This document shows, in pieces, positions 7,873-16,597 of a stretch of 64,000 nt of DNA. The notes under the pieces were generated by a model. That model saw only the letters and a program-made list of their open reading frames with translations, was not told the origin of the DNA and made no database searches. Where the stretch lies: the NCBI RefSeq assembly GCF_028281565.1, contig NZ_JANQJQ010000030.1, positions 186,001-250,000 on the forward strand, read 5' to 3'. Origin of the DNA: Seonamhaeicola sp. (GTDB taxonomy: Bacteria > Bacteroidota > Bacteroidia > Flavobacteriales > Flavobacteriaceae). The stretch's first letter is position 1. Every line of letters begins with the position of its first letter. Made by a program: the position numbers and the translations under genes.

Positions 7873-9963
7873 ATGACAGCAGAAACGCACCGCCAAATGG
7901 CGACATTCATATGGGACATTTGCAACCTCCTTCGTGGTCCGTACAAAAGAAACGAATACAGAAAAGTCATACTACCGTTAACTGTACTAAGAAGATTTGA
8001 TTGTATTCTTGCACCAACGAAAGAGCTGGCAATTGAAGAATATAACAAGGTTAAAGGGAAGCCTGAAAGTATTGTTAAGGCTAGGATGGAACAAGTTACA
8101 CAAGTAAAGTTTTACAACTTGTCTAAGCTAGATTTTAAACGTCTTTTGGATGATGCTAACCAAGTAGCACCTAATTTAAATAGCTATATTAATAACTTCT
8201 CAACTAATATCAGAGATATATTTGACCGTTTTAAGTTTGAGGATGAAATACGGACAATGTCAGAAAAGAATATTCTCTATCAAGTCATTAAGAAGTTTGC
8301 CTCGGTTGACTTATCTCCTGAGCGCATAGATAACCTACAAATGGGCTACATCTTTGAAGAACTGATTAGAATAGGAGCAGAACAGTCCAATGAGGAAGCT
8401 GGTGAGCACTTTACACCAAGGGAAGTTATTAAGCTAATGGTTGACTTGTTACTATCTCCTGAAGATGACCTAGCAGATAGTTTCAAGGTTAAAATGATAT
8501 ATGATCCTGCTTGTGGTACAGGAGGAATGTTATCTGAAGCAGAACAATATCTTAAAGAACTTAATGAAGATTCACAGCCTTATTTGTTTGGTCAAGACTG
8601 GAATGATGAGGCTTGGGCAATCTGTCGTTCTGATATGTTGATTAAAGGGCATGATGAGGATAAAATAGCATTGGGTGATAGTTTTACAAAAGATGCCTTC
8701 AAAGATCAAAAGTTTGACTACATGCTTGCTAATCCTCCATTTGGAGTTTCTTGGAAACAACAGCAAATGTATATTAAACGTGAGGCCGACCTTGGCTACA
8801 ATGGCCGTTTTGGCGCAGGATTACCAAGGGTAAATGATGGAGCATTATTGTTTCTACAACACATGATTTCAAAAATGCGACCTGTAGAAGAAGATGGAAG
8901 TCGTTTAGGTATAGTGTTTAATGGCTCTCCATTGTTTACTGGTGATGCAGGTGGAGGTGAGTCCGAAATTAGAAGATGGATTATTGAAAATGACTGGTTA
9001 GAGGCGATTGTTGCACTACCAGATCAACTGTTTTACAATACAGGAATCTCCACTTATATCTGGGTGGTAACAAATAAGAAGAAAAGCTCACGCAAAGGAA
9101 AAGTACAACTAATAGATGCTCGTAATTTCTGGTTGCAAATGAAAAAAAGCCTGGGGAATAAACGTAAGCAGATTGGAGATGGCAAAGATGGACGTCCGAA
9201 TCATATCTCAGATATTATTGCAATATACGATAATAACAAGAATGACGAGAAAAGGACTTTTTCAATAGATGGAAAAAATAAAGAGCTGATTGTAAGTAAG
9301 GTATTTGATAATGAAGACTTCGGTTATCATAAAATAACGGTTGAAAGACCTTTACGATTAAATTTCCAAGCAAATGAAGAGAGAATTGCTCTCTTGGATG
9401 GTGTAAGTTCCTTTAAAAATATTGCATCCAGTAAAAAGAAGAATGAGAGCATTCGTTTGCAAGAAATAGAAGCTGGAGAAAAACGACAGGAACAAATCAA
9501 AGAACTTCTTAGAGATTTGCACAAAGCCAATAGAGGCAAATTATACAAGGATAGAAGGGCGTTTTTACGAGAACTTCGAGAAGTGGATATTGGAAAAAGA
9601 GCTAAACTGACAGCTTCAGAGCTCAAGGCAATTATGGAAGCGATTGGAGAGCGTGATGAGACAGCAGAAATTTGTAGAAATAGAAAAGGTGAACCGGAAC
9701 CAGACACTACACTTCGTGATTATGAAATCATTCCTTTGAAACAAAACATTGAAGATTATTTTAAACGAGAAGTTTTACCTCATGTGTCTGATGCATGGAT
9801 TGATTATTCAAAAATAAAAGTTGGGTATGAAATTCCTCTGAATAAGTATTTCTATAAATATGAACCCCCAAGAGATTTGCAAGTTATTGAAGAAGAACTT
9901 AAAGAATTGGAACATGAAATAGTTAGTCTTTTAAATGAAGTTACTAAATCCGACAAAGTATAA
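7873..9963 (+). CDS. hsdM: Type I restriction-modification DNA methyltransferase (HsdM)
   Basis: The 696-residue protein is an N6-adenine methylase subunit. The N-terminal helical HsdM domain (about 1-150) is followed by the methylase core with the SAM-binding Asp-Pro-Ala-Cys-Gly-Thr-Gly-Gly motif near residue 211 and the catalytic Asn-Pro-Pro-Phe motif near 286. It is longer than the usual 500-550 residues; the extra C-terminal part (about 500-696) is rich in charged helices. It would transfer methyl groups to adenine in the site chosen by HsdS and is required, with HsdS, for cleavage by HsdR. The next gene begins three bases after the stop. Confidence 0.95.
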   Translation: MTAETHRQMATFIWDICNLLRGPYKRNEYRKVILPLTVLRRFDCILAPTKELAIEEYNKVKGKPESIVKARMEQVTQVKFYNLSKLDFKRLLDDANQVAPNLNSYINNFSTNIRDIFDRFKFEDEIRTMSEKNILYQVIKKFASVDLSPERIDNLQMGYIFEELIRIGAEQSNEEAGEHFTPREVIKLMVDLLLSPEDDLADSFKVKMIYDPACGTGGMLSEAEQYLKELNEDSQPYLFGQDWNDEAWAICRSDMLIKGHDEDKIALGDSFTKDAFKDQKFDYMLANPPFGVSWKQQQMYIKREADLGYNGRFGAGLPRVNDGALLFLQHMISKMRPVEEDGSRLGIVFNGSPLFTGDAGGGESEIRRWIIENDWLEAIVALPDQLFYNTGISTYIWVVTNKKKSSRKGKVQLIDARNFWLQMKKSLGNKRKQIGDGKDGRPNHISDIIAIYDNNKNDEKRTFSIDGKNKELIVSKVFDNEDFGYHKITVERPLRLNFQANEERIALLDGVSSFKNIASSKKKNESIRLQEIEAGEKRQEQIKELLRDLHKANRGKLYKDRRAFLRELREVDIGKRAKLTASELKAIMEAIGERDETAEICRNRKGEPEPDTTLRDYEIIPLKQNIEDYFKREVLPHVSDAWIDYSKIKVGYEIPLNKYFYKYEPPRDLQVIEEELKELEHEIVSLLNEVTKSDKV

Positions 9964-9966
9964 GAT

Positions 9967-11271
9967 ATGAGTTATTCGGAATATAAAAATAATGGTGTTG
10001 AATGGTTAGGAGAAATTCCGTCTCATTGGCAACCAAAACGATTGAAATTTGTTACTTCACGAATCGTTGATGGTACGCATTTTACCCCAGATTATATAGA
10101 ACAAGGAGTTCCTTTTTTAAGAGTTACCGATATAACTAAAGGCCAGAATATTGACTTTGAAAAGGTCAAAAGAATCAGTGAAGATGAACATCTGGAGTTG
10201 AATTTAAGATGCAATCCAAAAAAGGGAGACTTGCTTCTGTCAAAGAATGGTACAATTGGTATTCCGAGAGTTGTCGATTGGGATGAGCCATTTAGCATCT
10301 TTGTTAGTCTTTGTTTAATAAAACCAAAGGAAGAAATAGATGTGAACTTTTTGAAGCATATTTTTCTCAGCAAGGGTATTGAAGAGCAGATAAATGCAGG
10401 TGGTAAAACAAATACCATTACTAATCTACATTTGGATAAAATAAGAGAGTTCTACTTATCTCTTCCTCCGATTGAAGAGCAAAAGCAAATTGCTAAATTT
10501 CTTGATAAAGAAGTATCTCGAATTGATTTATTAATTCACAAGAAAAAGCAATTTATTGATTGTTTAAAAGAAAAAAAATTAGCTATTATTTCTAATGCTG
10601 TGACAAAGGGGCTAAATCCTGATGTAAAAATGAAAAAAAATGAAGTTGAATGGATGGAAAATGTACCAGAGCATTGGGAAGTTTGGAAAATTTCTCATGG
10701 CTTTAAGGTTATTGGCAGTGGAACTACTCCAAATACAGAGGATATAGAATACTATGAAGGAGATATTAATTGGGTTACGACCTCAGAACTTCGTGAAAAC
10801 GATATAGAAAGCTCTAAGAAAAAAATTACTGAAAAGGCTCTTCAAGAGCTTTCAGCATTAAAACTATATCCCCCCGGGACGTTGTTAATTGCTATGTATG
10901 GCGCAACAATTGGCAGGTTGGGAATATTGACTTGTAATGCTAGTGTGAACCAGGCTTGTTGTGCCTTGTCAGAACCAATAGCGTTTGATATTAAGTTTGT
11001 TTTCTATTGGTTTATTATGGCTAAACCAGTATTGTTGTCACTTTCTGCAGGTGGAGGCCAGCCCAATTTAAGTCAAGAAATAATTAAGAATACTAGGATT
11101 CCTGTACCAGATATTGTCGAGCAAACAGAAATTGTAAAATACATCGATGATGAGATAAAGAAAATTGAAGAAGTAATTAAAACGGGGGAATCTGCACTAG
11201 ATAAATTAAATGAATATAGAACGGCCTTGATATCTTCAACGGTTACAGGAAAAATCAAAGTAATTGACTGA
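9967..11271 (+). CDS. hsdS: Type I restriction specificity subunit (HsdS)
   Basis: The 434-residue protein has the expected two-fold design. Each half begins with a related motif (Val-Glu-Trp-Leu-Gly-Glu-Ile-Pro-x-His-Trp near residue 11, and Val-Glu-Trp-Met-Glu-Asn-Val-Pro-Glu-His-Trp near 228), followed by a target recognition domain and a conserved helix (Glu-Glu-Gln-Lys-Gln-Ile-Ala near 174 and Glu-Gln-Thr-Glu-Ile-Val near 378). Each recognition domain reads one half of a split DNA target. A-rich runs of eight occur near the middle, but I see no inverted copies or spare recognition domains that would suggest phase switching. It sits between hsdM and the FRG gene with gaps of two to three bases. 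Confidence 0.94.
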   Translation: MSYSEYKNNGVEWLGEIPSHWQPKRLKFVTSRIVDGTHFTPDYIEQGVPFLRVTDITKGQNIDFEKVKRISEDEHLELNLRCNPKKGDLLLSKNGTIGIPRVVDWDEPFSIFVSLCLIKPKEEIDVNFLKHIFLSKGIEEQINAGGKTNTITNLHLDKIREFYLSLPPIEEQKQIAKFLDKEVSRIDLLIHKKKQFIDCLKEKKLAIISNAVTKGLNPDVKMKKNEVEWMENVPEHWEVWKISHGFKVIGSGTTPNTEDIEYYEGDINWVTTSELRENDIESSKKKITEKALQELSALKLYPPGTLLIAMYGATIGRLGILTCNASVNQACCALSEPIAFDIKFVFYWFIMAKPVLLSLSAGGGQPNLSQEIIKNTRIPVPDIVEQTEIVKYIDDEIKKIEEVIKTGESALDKLNEYRTALISSTVTGKIKVID

Positions 11272-11273
11272 AT

Positions 11274-12164
11274 ATGAGCGCAAATTATAGAATATCGTCA
11301 TTTGAAAATTATTTAGAGGTCATCAAGGATGAAATCAAAATAAAAAGACCGTACTATAGGGGGCAATCTAAACGAACATCCGAAGGGTATACGCTTATGC
11401 CGTCCATTGGCCGATTTAAGCAATTGGAAAAGAAACATCCAGCAGATTTCTATGATTTTGAGTGTAGTGTATTAGACACTTTTGCGAATCATGTTGTGGG
11501 TCAGGTAAATCACCTTCCTAGAAATGATTGGGAATATTTAGCACTGGCACAACACCACGGATTACCCACTAGATTTATGGACTGGACAACAAATCCATTG
11601 GTCGCATTGTATTTTGCCTGCAGAAATGCAAAAAAGGACACAGATAGTGCTGTTTATGTATTAACTACCGCCATTGAAAAATATGGCGATATTCTCCGTT
11701 CGGATGATAACAAACACCGAGATGTACAACCAGAAGGGGATTCTTTCACAGAAAAAGTATCAGATGAAGATGACCCTTATTCTGACTATGGCTTAGATGA
11801 AGATGAAAATGATACCGACGTCTTTGAGGAAGATAGCCCGAGTTACGAACTTCCAAAAACATCTTCAATGAAAAAAGAAGATGTTGAATCTCCATTTGAC
11901 ATCAGTGAGAACATTATTTATGACCCTGCCCATGTATCTCCTAGAATACGAGCACAAGATGGCGTTCTATTGGCTTGTCAGCAACCCTTAAAGCCTATAG
12001 ATGAAACAGAGTATATTGAAATTATTATTGAGCACAGGAATAACAATCATTTTAAAATATGCCAGCAGTTAGAACAATATGGTGTCTTTGACAAGCAACT
12101 TTTTCCAGATTTAGATGGAATGGCTAAATGGTTACGATATAAAGAATTTGAAAATGGTCATTAG
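11274..12164 (+). CDS. FRG-domain protein inside the type I RM operon
   Basis: The 296-residue protein has an FRG domain: a Tyr-Tyr-Arg-Gly-Gln motif near residue 28, Leu-Met-Pro-Ser-Ile-Gly-Arg near 42, and an Ala-Gln-His-His-Gly-Leu-Pro-Thr-Arg-Phe-x-Asp-Trp-Thr signature near 92-106. A very acidic linker (about 160-205) follows, then a C-terminal part. FRG proteins are frequent in defence islands, but their activity is not firmly known. The gene lies two bases after hsdS and three bases before hsdR, so it must be co-expressed with the restriction complex. It could be an effector or a regulator of HsdR; no such role is shown by the sequence alone. Confidence 0.85.
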   Translation: MSANYRISSFENYLEVIKDEIKIKRPYYRGQSKRTSEGYTLMPSIGRFKQLEKKHPADFYDFECSVLDTFANHVVGQVNHLPRNDWEYLALAQHHGLPTRFMDWTTNPLVALYFACRNAKKDTDSAVYVLTTAIEKYGDILRSDDNKHRDVQPEGDSFTEKVSDEDDPYSDYGLDEDENDTDVFEEDSPSYELPKTSSMKKEDVESPFDISENIIYDPAHVSPRIRAQDGVLLACQQPLKPIDETEYIEIIIEHRNNNHFKICQQLEQYGVFDKQLFPDLDGMAKWLRYKEFENGH

Positions 12165-12167
12165 TAA

Positions 12168-15100
12168 ATGAAAGCAACTACTGAACAAGCGTTTGAAGCA
12201 TATATTGAGGAAACTCTTTTGACGAAAGGAGGGTGGTATCAAGGCACCAATAGAGAGTGGGATAAAAAAGTGGGGGTTTTCCCAGAAAGAGTGCTTTCCT
12301 TTATTAAGGAAACTCAGAAGGAGCTCTACTCCAAAATGGCAGAATTGCATGGAAAAGAATTAGATGATAAAATCATTGAGACCTTACTTAAAGAACGAAA
12401 TACTAAAGGTACTATACACATACTACGTCATGGTTTTCGATTCTTTGGCAAGACCTTCAATATGGCTTACTTTAAACCTGCGCATGGGCTAAACCCTGAG
12501 ATAATTGAGCTATATGAGAAAAACCAATTGACTGTAACGAGACAAGTTCAGTGCCATATTACCAATTACGATACTGTAGATTTGGTATTCTCAATCAATG
12601 GTTTACCCATCGCCACCTGCGAGTTAAAGAACCCTGCAACAGGTCAAAACTGGAAAAATGCCATAGCCCAATATAGAAAAGATCGCGACTGGAGAATGCC
12701 CTTATTCAAGTTTAAAACGGCTGCACTTGTACATTTTGCTGCTGACCCTGATGAGATACACATGACCACTCACCTAAGAGGGAATAAGACCTTTTTTCTA
12801 CCATTTAATAGAGGAAGTCATCCAGGAGAAGTACAATGTGGAGCAGGAAACCCACAACATTCTTCTGGACATAGAACAGGTTATTTCTGGGAGGAGATAC
12901 TTCAAAAAGATAGTTTCCTCGAAATTGTAGGTAGCTTCATTTTCATAGAAACCAAGGAAGAAATTATTACAAATGAATGGGGAAAGAAAAAGCAGTACAA
13001 CAAGGAAACCGTAATTTTTCCTCGCTACCATCAATTAGATGCAGTTAGAGAATTACTCAAAATATCAAAACAGGAGCGTACAGGACATAATTACTTAATT
13101 CAACATTCTGCGGGTAGTGGAAAGACTAATAGTATTTCATGGCTTTCTCACAGGCTTGCCAGCTTACATACAAATCAAGATGAAAAAATATTTGACTGTA
13201 TTGTTGTAATTACGGATAGAAAAGTACTTGACAAACAACTTCAAGATGCTATTTATCAAATTGAGCATGCACAAGGAGTGGTTAAAGCGATTGATCAAGA
13301 TGCTAAACAACTGGCAGAGGCATTGATTGATGGAACTAAAATTGTTATTACAACCCTCCAAAAGTTTCCTTTTGTATTAAAGGGGCTACTAAAAATTGCA
13401 GGGGCGGAAAACACAGATAAGGCCACAGAGGAACAAGTGGAAGCCTCTAAGAATTGGCAGGATGAAATTGCTAAACGTAATTACGCTATTATAGTAGATG
13501 AAGCACATTCAAGTCAAACTGGGGAAACAGCAAGAGAACTAAAGGAAATTCTAGGGACTGGAATAGACTTAGATATTGATAATGGTGATGCTGACTGGGA
13601 AGATAGATTGAATCAGGTTATGGAGTCTAGGGGGAAGCAAAAAAATATTAGTTTTTTTGCCTTTACAGCTACGCCTAAAGGCAAGACACTTCAATTGTTT
13701 GGTAGGAATAATGAATCGTTTCATGTTTACTCAATGCGTCAAGCGATACAAGAAGGATTTATTCTCAATGTTTTGGAAAACTACACAGTGTATGAGACTT
13801 TCTACAAACTCATTAAATCCGTTGAAGATGATCCTGAGTTACCACAAAGACAGGCGACCAAGGCTTTAGGGAGGTTTATGAGTCTTCACCCTGTAAATGT
13901 TGAACAACGCACTCAAATTATGGTAGAACATTATCGTAGTTCTGTAAAGCACCGAATTAATGGAAAAGCAAAAGCTATGCTTGTAACAAGTTCAAGGCTT
14001 CACGCAGTTAAATATATGCTAGCATTTGAGCGTTACATTGAAAAGCGAGGATATACGGACATTAAACCGCTTGTGGCATTTAGCGGTAAAGTACAAGACC
14101 CGGATACTGGTTTAGAATATACCGAACCCCAAATGAATACTGATGTAAATACTGGTAAGCCCATAAGCGAATCTCAGTTATCCGAAAAGTTTGACACAGA
14201 TGACTACCAAATACTTTTAGTTGCTAATAAGTATCAGACTGGTTTTGATCAGCCTTTACTGCATACAATGTATGTCGACAAGCCTTTGGACGGTGTTCAG
14301 GCAGTACAAACATTGTCGAGGTTAAACAGAATTAGTCCTGGTAAGGAAACACCCTTTGTCCTTGATTTTGTAAATAGTTCGGAAAGTATATACAAGGCGT
14401 TCAAACCTTATTACGATCAGACTTCGCTTCAGGAAGATACTGACCCACAGCTTTTGGAAACCCTGAAACATGAACTGAATGCAATTCAGGTATATTATTG
14501 GTCAGAGGTGGAAGCATTTGCCCAAGTTTTCTACAAAGCATTAACTAAGCAGAACCCAACTGATCATGCAAGAATGCAAAAACATATCCAGCCAGCTGTT
14601 GATAGATATAAAACATTAGACGAGAAATTAGCACTGATTTTCAAGCATAAACTCTCAGCATTTATTAAATCATACGCCTTCCTAAGTCAAATTATTCCAT
14701 ATAATGATTCCGAAATGGAAATACTATATAGTTTTTGTCGTTTCTTGCAACCCCATTTGCCAAGAGAACGTGATTACGAAATAATTAGACCTGAAGATGA
14801 GGTAAGTCTTCAATATTATAGGATTGAACGTGTTTCAAGTGGTTCAATCGTACTAGAAGAGGGAGAGCCTTATGGGGTAAAAGGAATCACAGAAGCAGGA
14901 ACTGGTGGTGGCAAAGAACCAAAGAAACCACTATCCGAGATAATTGAAGTACTTAACAGTAAATTTGGCACCGAATTTAGTGAAGAGGATCGACTGTTTT
15001 TTGAACAAATTAGAGAGAAAGCAGTTAAGGATAAAAAAATCATACAGACTGCAGAGGCAAACCCACTGGATAAATTTCAATTGGGAATCAAAAAAATAAT

Positions 15101-15236
15101 TGAAAATTTGATGATTCAAAGGATGTCTGAAAATGATGATATTGTATCAAGATATATGGAGGACTTAGAGTTCCAAAATGATGCTTACAAGATACTTGCA
15201 AAGGAGATTTATGAGAAGATAATAAACAGGTATTAG
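12168..15236 (+). CDS. hsdR: Type I restriction endonuclease motor subunit (HsdR)
   Basis: The 1022-residue protein has an N-terminal nuclease domain with an Ala-Thr-Cys-Glu-Leu-Lys motif near residue 151 (the Glu-x-Lys part of PD-ExK). The helicase motor follows, with a Walker A motif His-Ser-Ala-Gly-Ser-Gly-Lys-Thr near 312, a DEAH box (Val-Asp-Glu-Ala-His) near 442, a Phe-Thr-Ala-Thr-Pro motif III near 500 and a Gln-Thr-Leu-Ser-Arg-Leu-Asn-Arg motif VI near 712. The C-terminal 250 residues should bind the HsdM/HsdS core. It uses ATP to pull DNA and cuts unmodified DNA at a distance from the target. Length is normal for the family. Confidence 0.96.
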   Translation: MKATTEQAFEAYIEETLLTKGGWYQGTNREWDKKVGVFPERVLSFIKETQKELYSKMAELHGKELDDKIIETLLKERNTKGTIHILRHGFRFFGKTFNMAYFKPAHGLNPEIIELYEKNQLTVTRQVQCHITNYDTVDLVFSINGLPIATCELKNPATGQNWKNAIAQYRKDRDWRMPLFKFKTAALVHFAADPDEIHMTTHLRGNKTFFLPFNRGSHPGEVQCGAGNPQHSSGHRTGYFWEEILQKDSFLEIVGSFIFIETKEEIITNEWGKKKQYNKETVIFPRYHQLDAVRELLKISKQERTGHNYLIQHSAGSGKTNSISWLSHRLASLHTNQDEKIFDCIVVITDRKVLDKQLQDAIYQIEHAQGVVKAIDQDAKQLAEALIDGTKIVITTLQKFPFVLKGLLKIAGAENTDKATEEQVEASKNWQDEIAKRNYAIIVDEAHSSQTGETARELKEILGTGIDLDIDNGDADWEDRLNQVMESRGKQKNISFFAFTATPKGKTLQLFGRNNESFHVYSMRQAIQEGFILNVLENYTVYETFYKLIKSVEDDPELPQRQATKALGRFMSLHPVNVEQRTQIMVEHYRSSVKHRINGKAKAMLVTSSRLHAVKYMLAFERYIEKRGYTDIKPLVAFSGKVQDPDTGLEYTEPQMNTDVNTGKPISESQLSEKFDTDDYQILLVANKYQTGFDQPLLHTMYVDKPLDGVQAVQTLSRLNRISPGKETPFVLDFVNSSESIYKAFKPYYDQTSLQEDTDPQLLETLKHELNAIQVYYWSEVEAFAQVFYKALTKQNPTDHARMQKHIQPAVDRYKTLDEKLALIFKHKLSAFIKSYAFLSQIIPYNDSEMEILYSFCRFLQPHLPRERDYEIIRPEDEVSLQYYRIERVSSGSIVLEEGEPYGVKGITEAGTGGGKEPKKPLSEIIEVLNSKFGTEFSEEDRLFFEQIREKAVKDKKIIQTAEANPLDKFQLGIKKIIENLMIQRMSENDDIVSRYMEDLEFQNDAYKILAKEIYEKIINRY

Positions 15237-15268
15237 TTTACAGAACTTTTACTAATAAAGGAACTTAA

Positions 15269-15880
15269 CTACAACTTCTTAATATCCCACTTAGTTAGGC
15301 CAGTGTATTTCTTGATAATATCAATATCAACACCGTCTTGAACCATTTTCTTAGCAATATCAATTTTAATGGCATGCTCTTTTTCCGTTTTTATACGCCA
15401 TTCTTCAAATTCTTTCTTTTGCTTATCAATAATTTCAAATGCTCCAGACTTTTGTAATTCAGCTATAATACCCTTATCAGCAAAACTTGTATACTTTTCT
15501 TCTGAAATAATTAAATGGTCAATAACTTCTATATTAATGAGTTTCCCAACTTTTAATATTTTATCAGTAAAATCCTTGTCAGTTTTTGAAGGCTCAATAT
15601 TACCACTAGGATGATTATGAACAAGAATCAGTCTTACAGCCAACTTGTATATGCCCATTCTAAATATATCCGGTGGATTAGCATTTACTCTGTTTACTGC
15701 ACCTAAACCAATAAGTTCAATAAACAGAACCTTGTTGCTGTTATCTAAACCAACTACCCAAAAATGTTCTTGATTACGTCTTATTTTATTCTCACGAAGT
15801 AATACCTGCTGCATTACTTTATAAATATCAGACGAGTTTAGTATTTTGATTTTTTGTTCTTTAGATAATCTTACATTCAT
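15269..15880 (-). CDS. RadC-like JAB/MPN domain protein
   Basis: The 203-residue protein lacks the helix-hairpin-helix N-terminus of full-length RadC but keeps the JAMM metal motif His88-x-His90, Ser98 and Asp101 (His-Asn-His-Pro-Ser-Gly). A second in-frame start, a TTG at 15895, is less likely than the ATG at 15880. The last 50 residues are charged helices ending in Ile-Lys-Lys-Tyr-Thr-Gly-Leu-Thr-Lys-Trp-Asp-Ile, which resembles the tail of Rpn/PD-(D/E)xK transposase-like proteins. Short RadC proteins of this kind are common on mobile and defence islands. It converges on hsdR with a 32-base gap. The biochemical role is unknown. Confidence 0.8.
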   Translation of the reverse strand: MNVRLSKEQKIKILNSSDIYKVMQQVLLRENKIRRNQEHFWVVGLDNSNKVLFIELIGLGAVNRVNANPPDIFRMGIYKLAVRLILVHNHPSGNIEPSKTDKDFTDKILKVGKLINIEVIDHLIISEEKYTSFADKGIIAELQKSGAFEIIDKQKKEFEEWRIKTEKEHAIKIDIAKKMVQDGVDIDIIKKYTGLTKWDIKKL

Positions 15881-16246
15881 AACGTAAATATACAAATCAA
15901 GGTCAGAATTAACCGATAAAAGATTAATTTTAATACCTCTAAATTACATAGAAAAACTAAATCTTAGTTTTTTAACATTATGTCAAATAGAAACCATATG
16001 TTTCTACCCAGATGGGGCGCAGGCAAAATGGCCTCAGAAAACATACGCGGGTATATATGAATCTCACAAGCGCTGTTTACATATTAGAATACTAAATGCT
16101 AATCCCTGAGAATCGCTTAAAAAATAAATTCTTGATCATTATATGGAATATTCAAATTATCCGGTTAAAAAAGAGAATCTAAAAGCATTGCCACTGAGGT
16201 CTGGAAGGCCTAATTATTCACGATATAAAAGATTTAATAAATTATA

Positions 16247-16359
16247 GGCGCAAATTAACTTTTACATAATTACTACCGATATAAAACACTAACGTGTTAT
16301 TACATCTGCAATTATGTAAAATGCAAGCATACGTCAATTTGCTTTAAATGTACTATAAT
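16247..16359 (+). repeat. 113-bp palindromic repeat, left copy
   Basis: Same length as the copy at 19613-19725, with 8 mismatches by eye (about 93 percent identity). It is itself a nested palindrome: GCAAATTAAC near the left end faces a GTCAATTTGC near the right, TTTTACATAATT faces AATTATGTAAAA exactly, and AACACTAACGTGTT forms the centre. It could fold into one long hairpin. Confidence 0.8.
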
Positions 16360-16376
16360 GTTCCTGCGTTATGTAA
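16348..16376 (+). repeat. ATGTACTATAAT...TTATGTAA motif, copy 1
   Basis: ATGTACTATAAT followed by a 9-base spacer and TTATGTAA. Its first half is the end of the 113-bp repeat. Inverted relatives are at 19445-19472 and 19571-19598, and a direct relative at 19714-19740. Confidence 0.55.
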
Positions 16377-16478
16377 CTTGAGCTTTGGATAAAAGCTCAA
16401 ATCCTTACCACAATTTCTTGAAAAATTTATTCCCAAAAGTTTCTTTACGATGTTAATGGAACACTTATTATGCGACGA

Positions 16479-16508
16479 CGTAGGAGGGAAGCGTAATGTG
16501 TGTGGAAT
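16479..16508. repeat. CGTAGG...AATGTGTGTGGAAT motif upstream of the decarboxylase
   Basis: Resembles 6696-6730, which precedes the restriction island. The shared core is CGTAGG, then GAGG or GAGGG, and AATGTGTRTGGAAT. Confidence 0.4.
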
Positions 16509-16597
16509 GATATTTAAATTATATTTTTTGATAAATAGCAAGAATCGGATTTTTTGAATCAGTATATATTATCATTTTTGTATCAAACAATTAAGAA

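Larger units (their letters stand above)
15881..16597. other. Intergenic region, no gene seen; repeats only
   Basis: About 700 bases with no credible coding sequence. It holds the first 113-bp palindromic repeat (16247-16359), an ATGTACTATAAT motif that runs out of it, and the G-rich AATGTGTGTGGAAT motif (16479-16508). A GGCCTCAGAAAAC sequence near 16031 resembles GGCCTCAGAAGAC at 18892, just after the next gene pair. I see no tRNA-like or integrase-like sequence. Confidence 0.6.

Noticed and set aside
10560-10650. Phase-variable A tracts in hsdS
   Set aside because: Runs of eight A are common at this base composition, and the reading frame is intact; no inverted spare recognition domains are seen.
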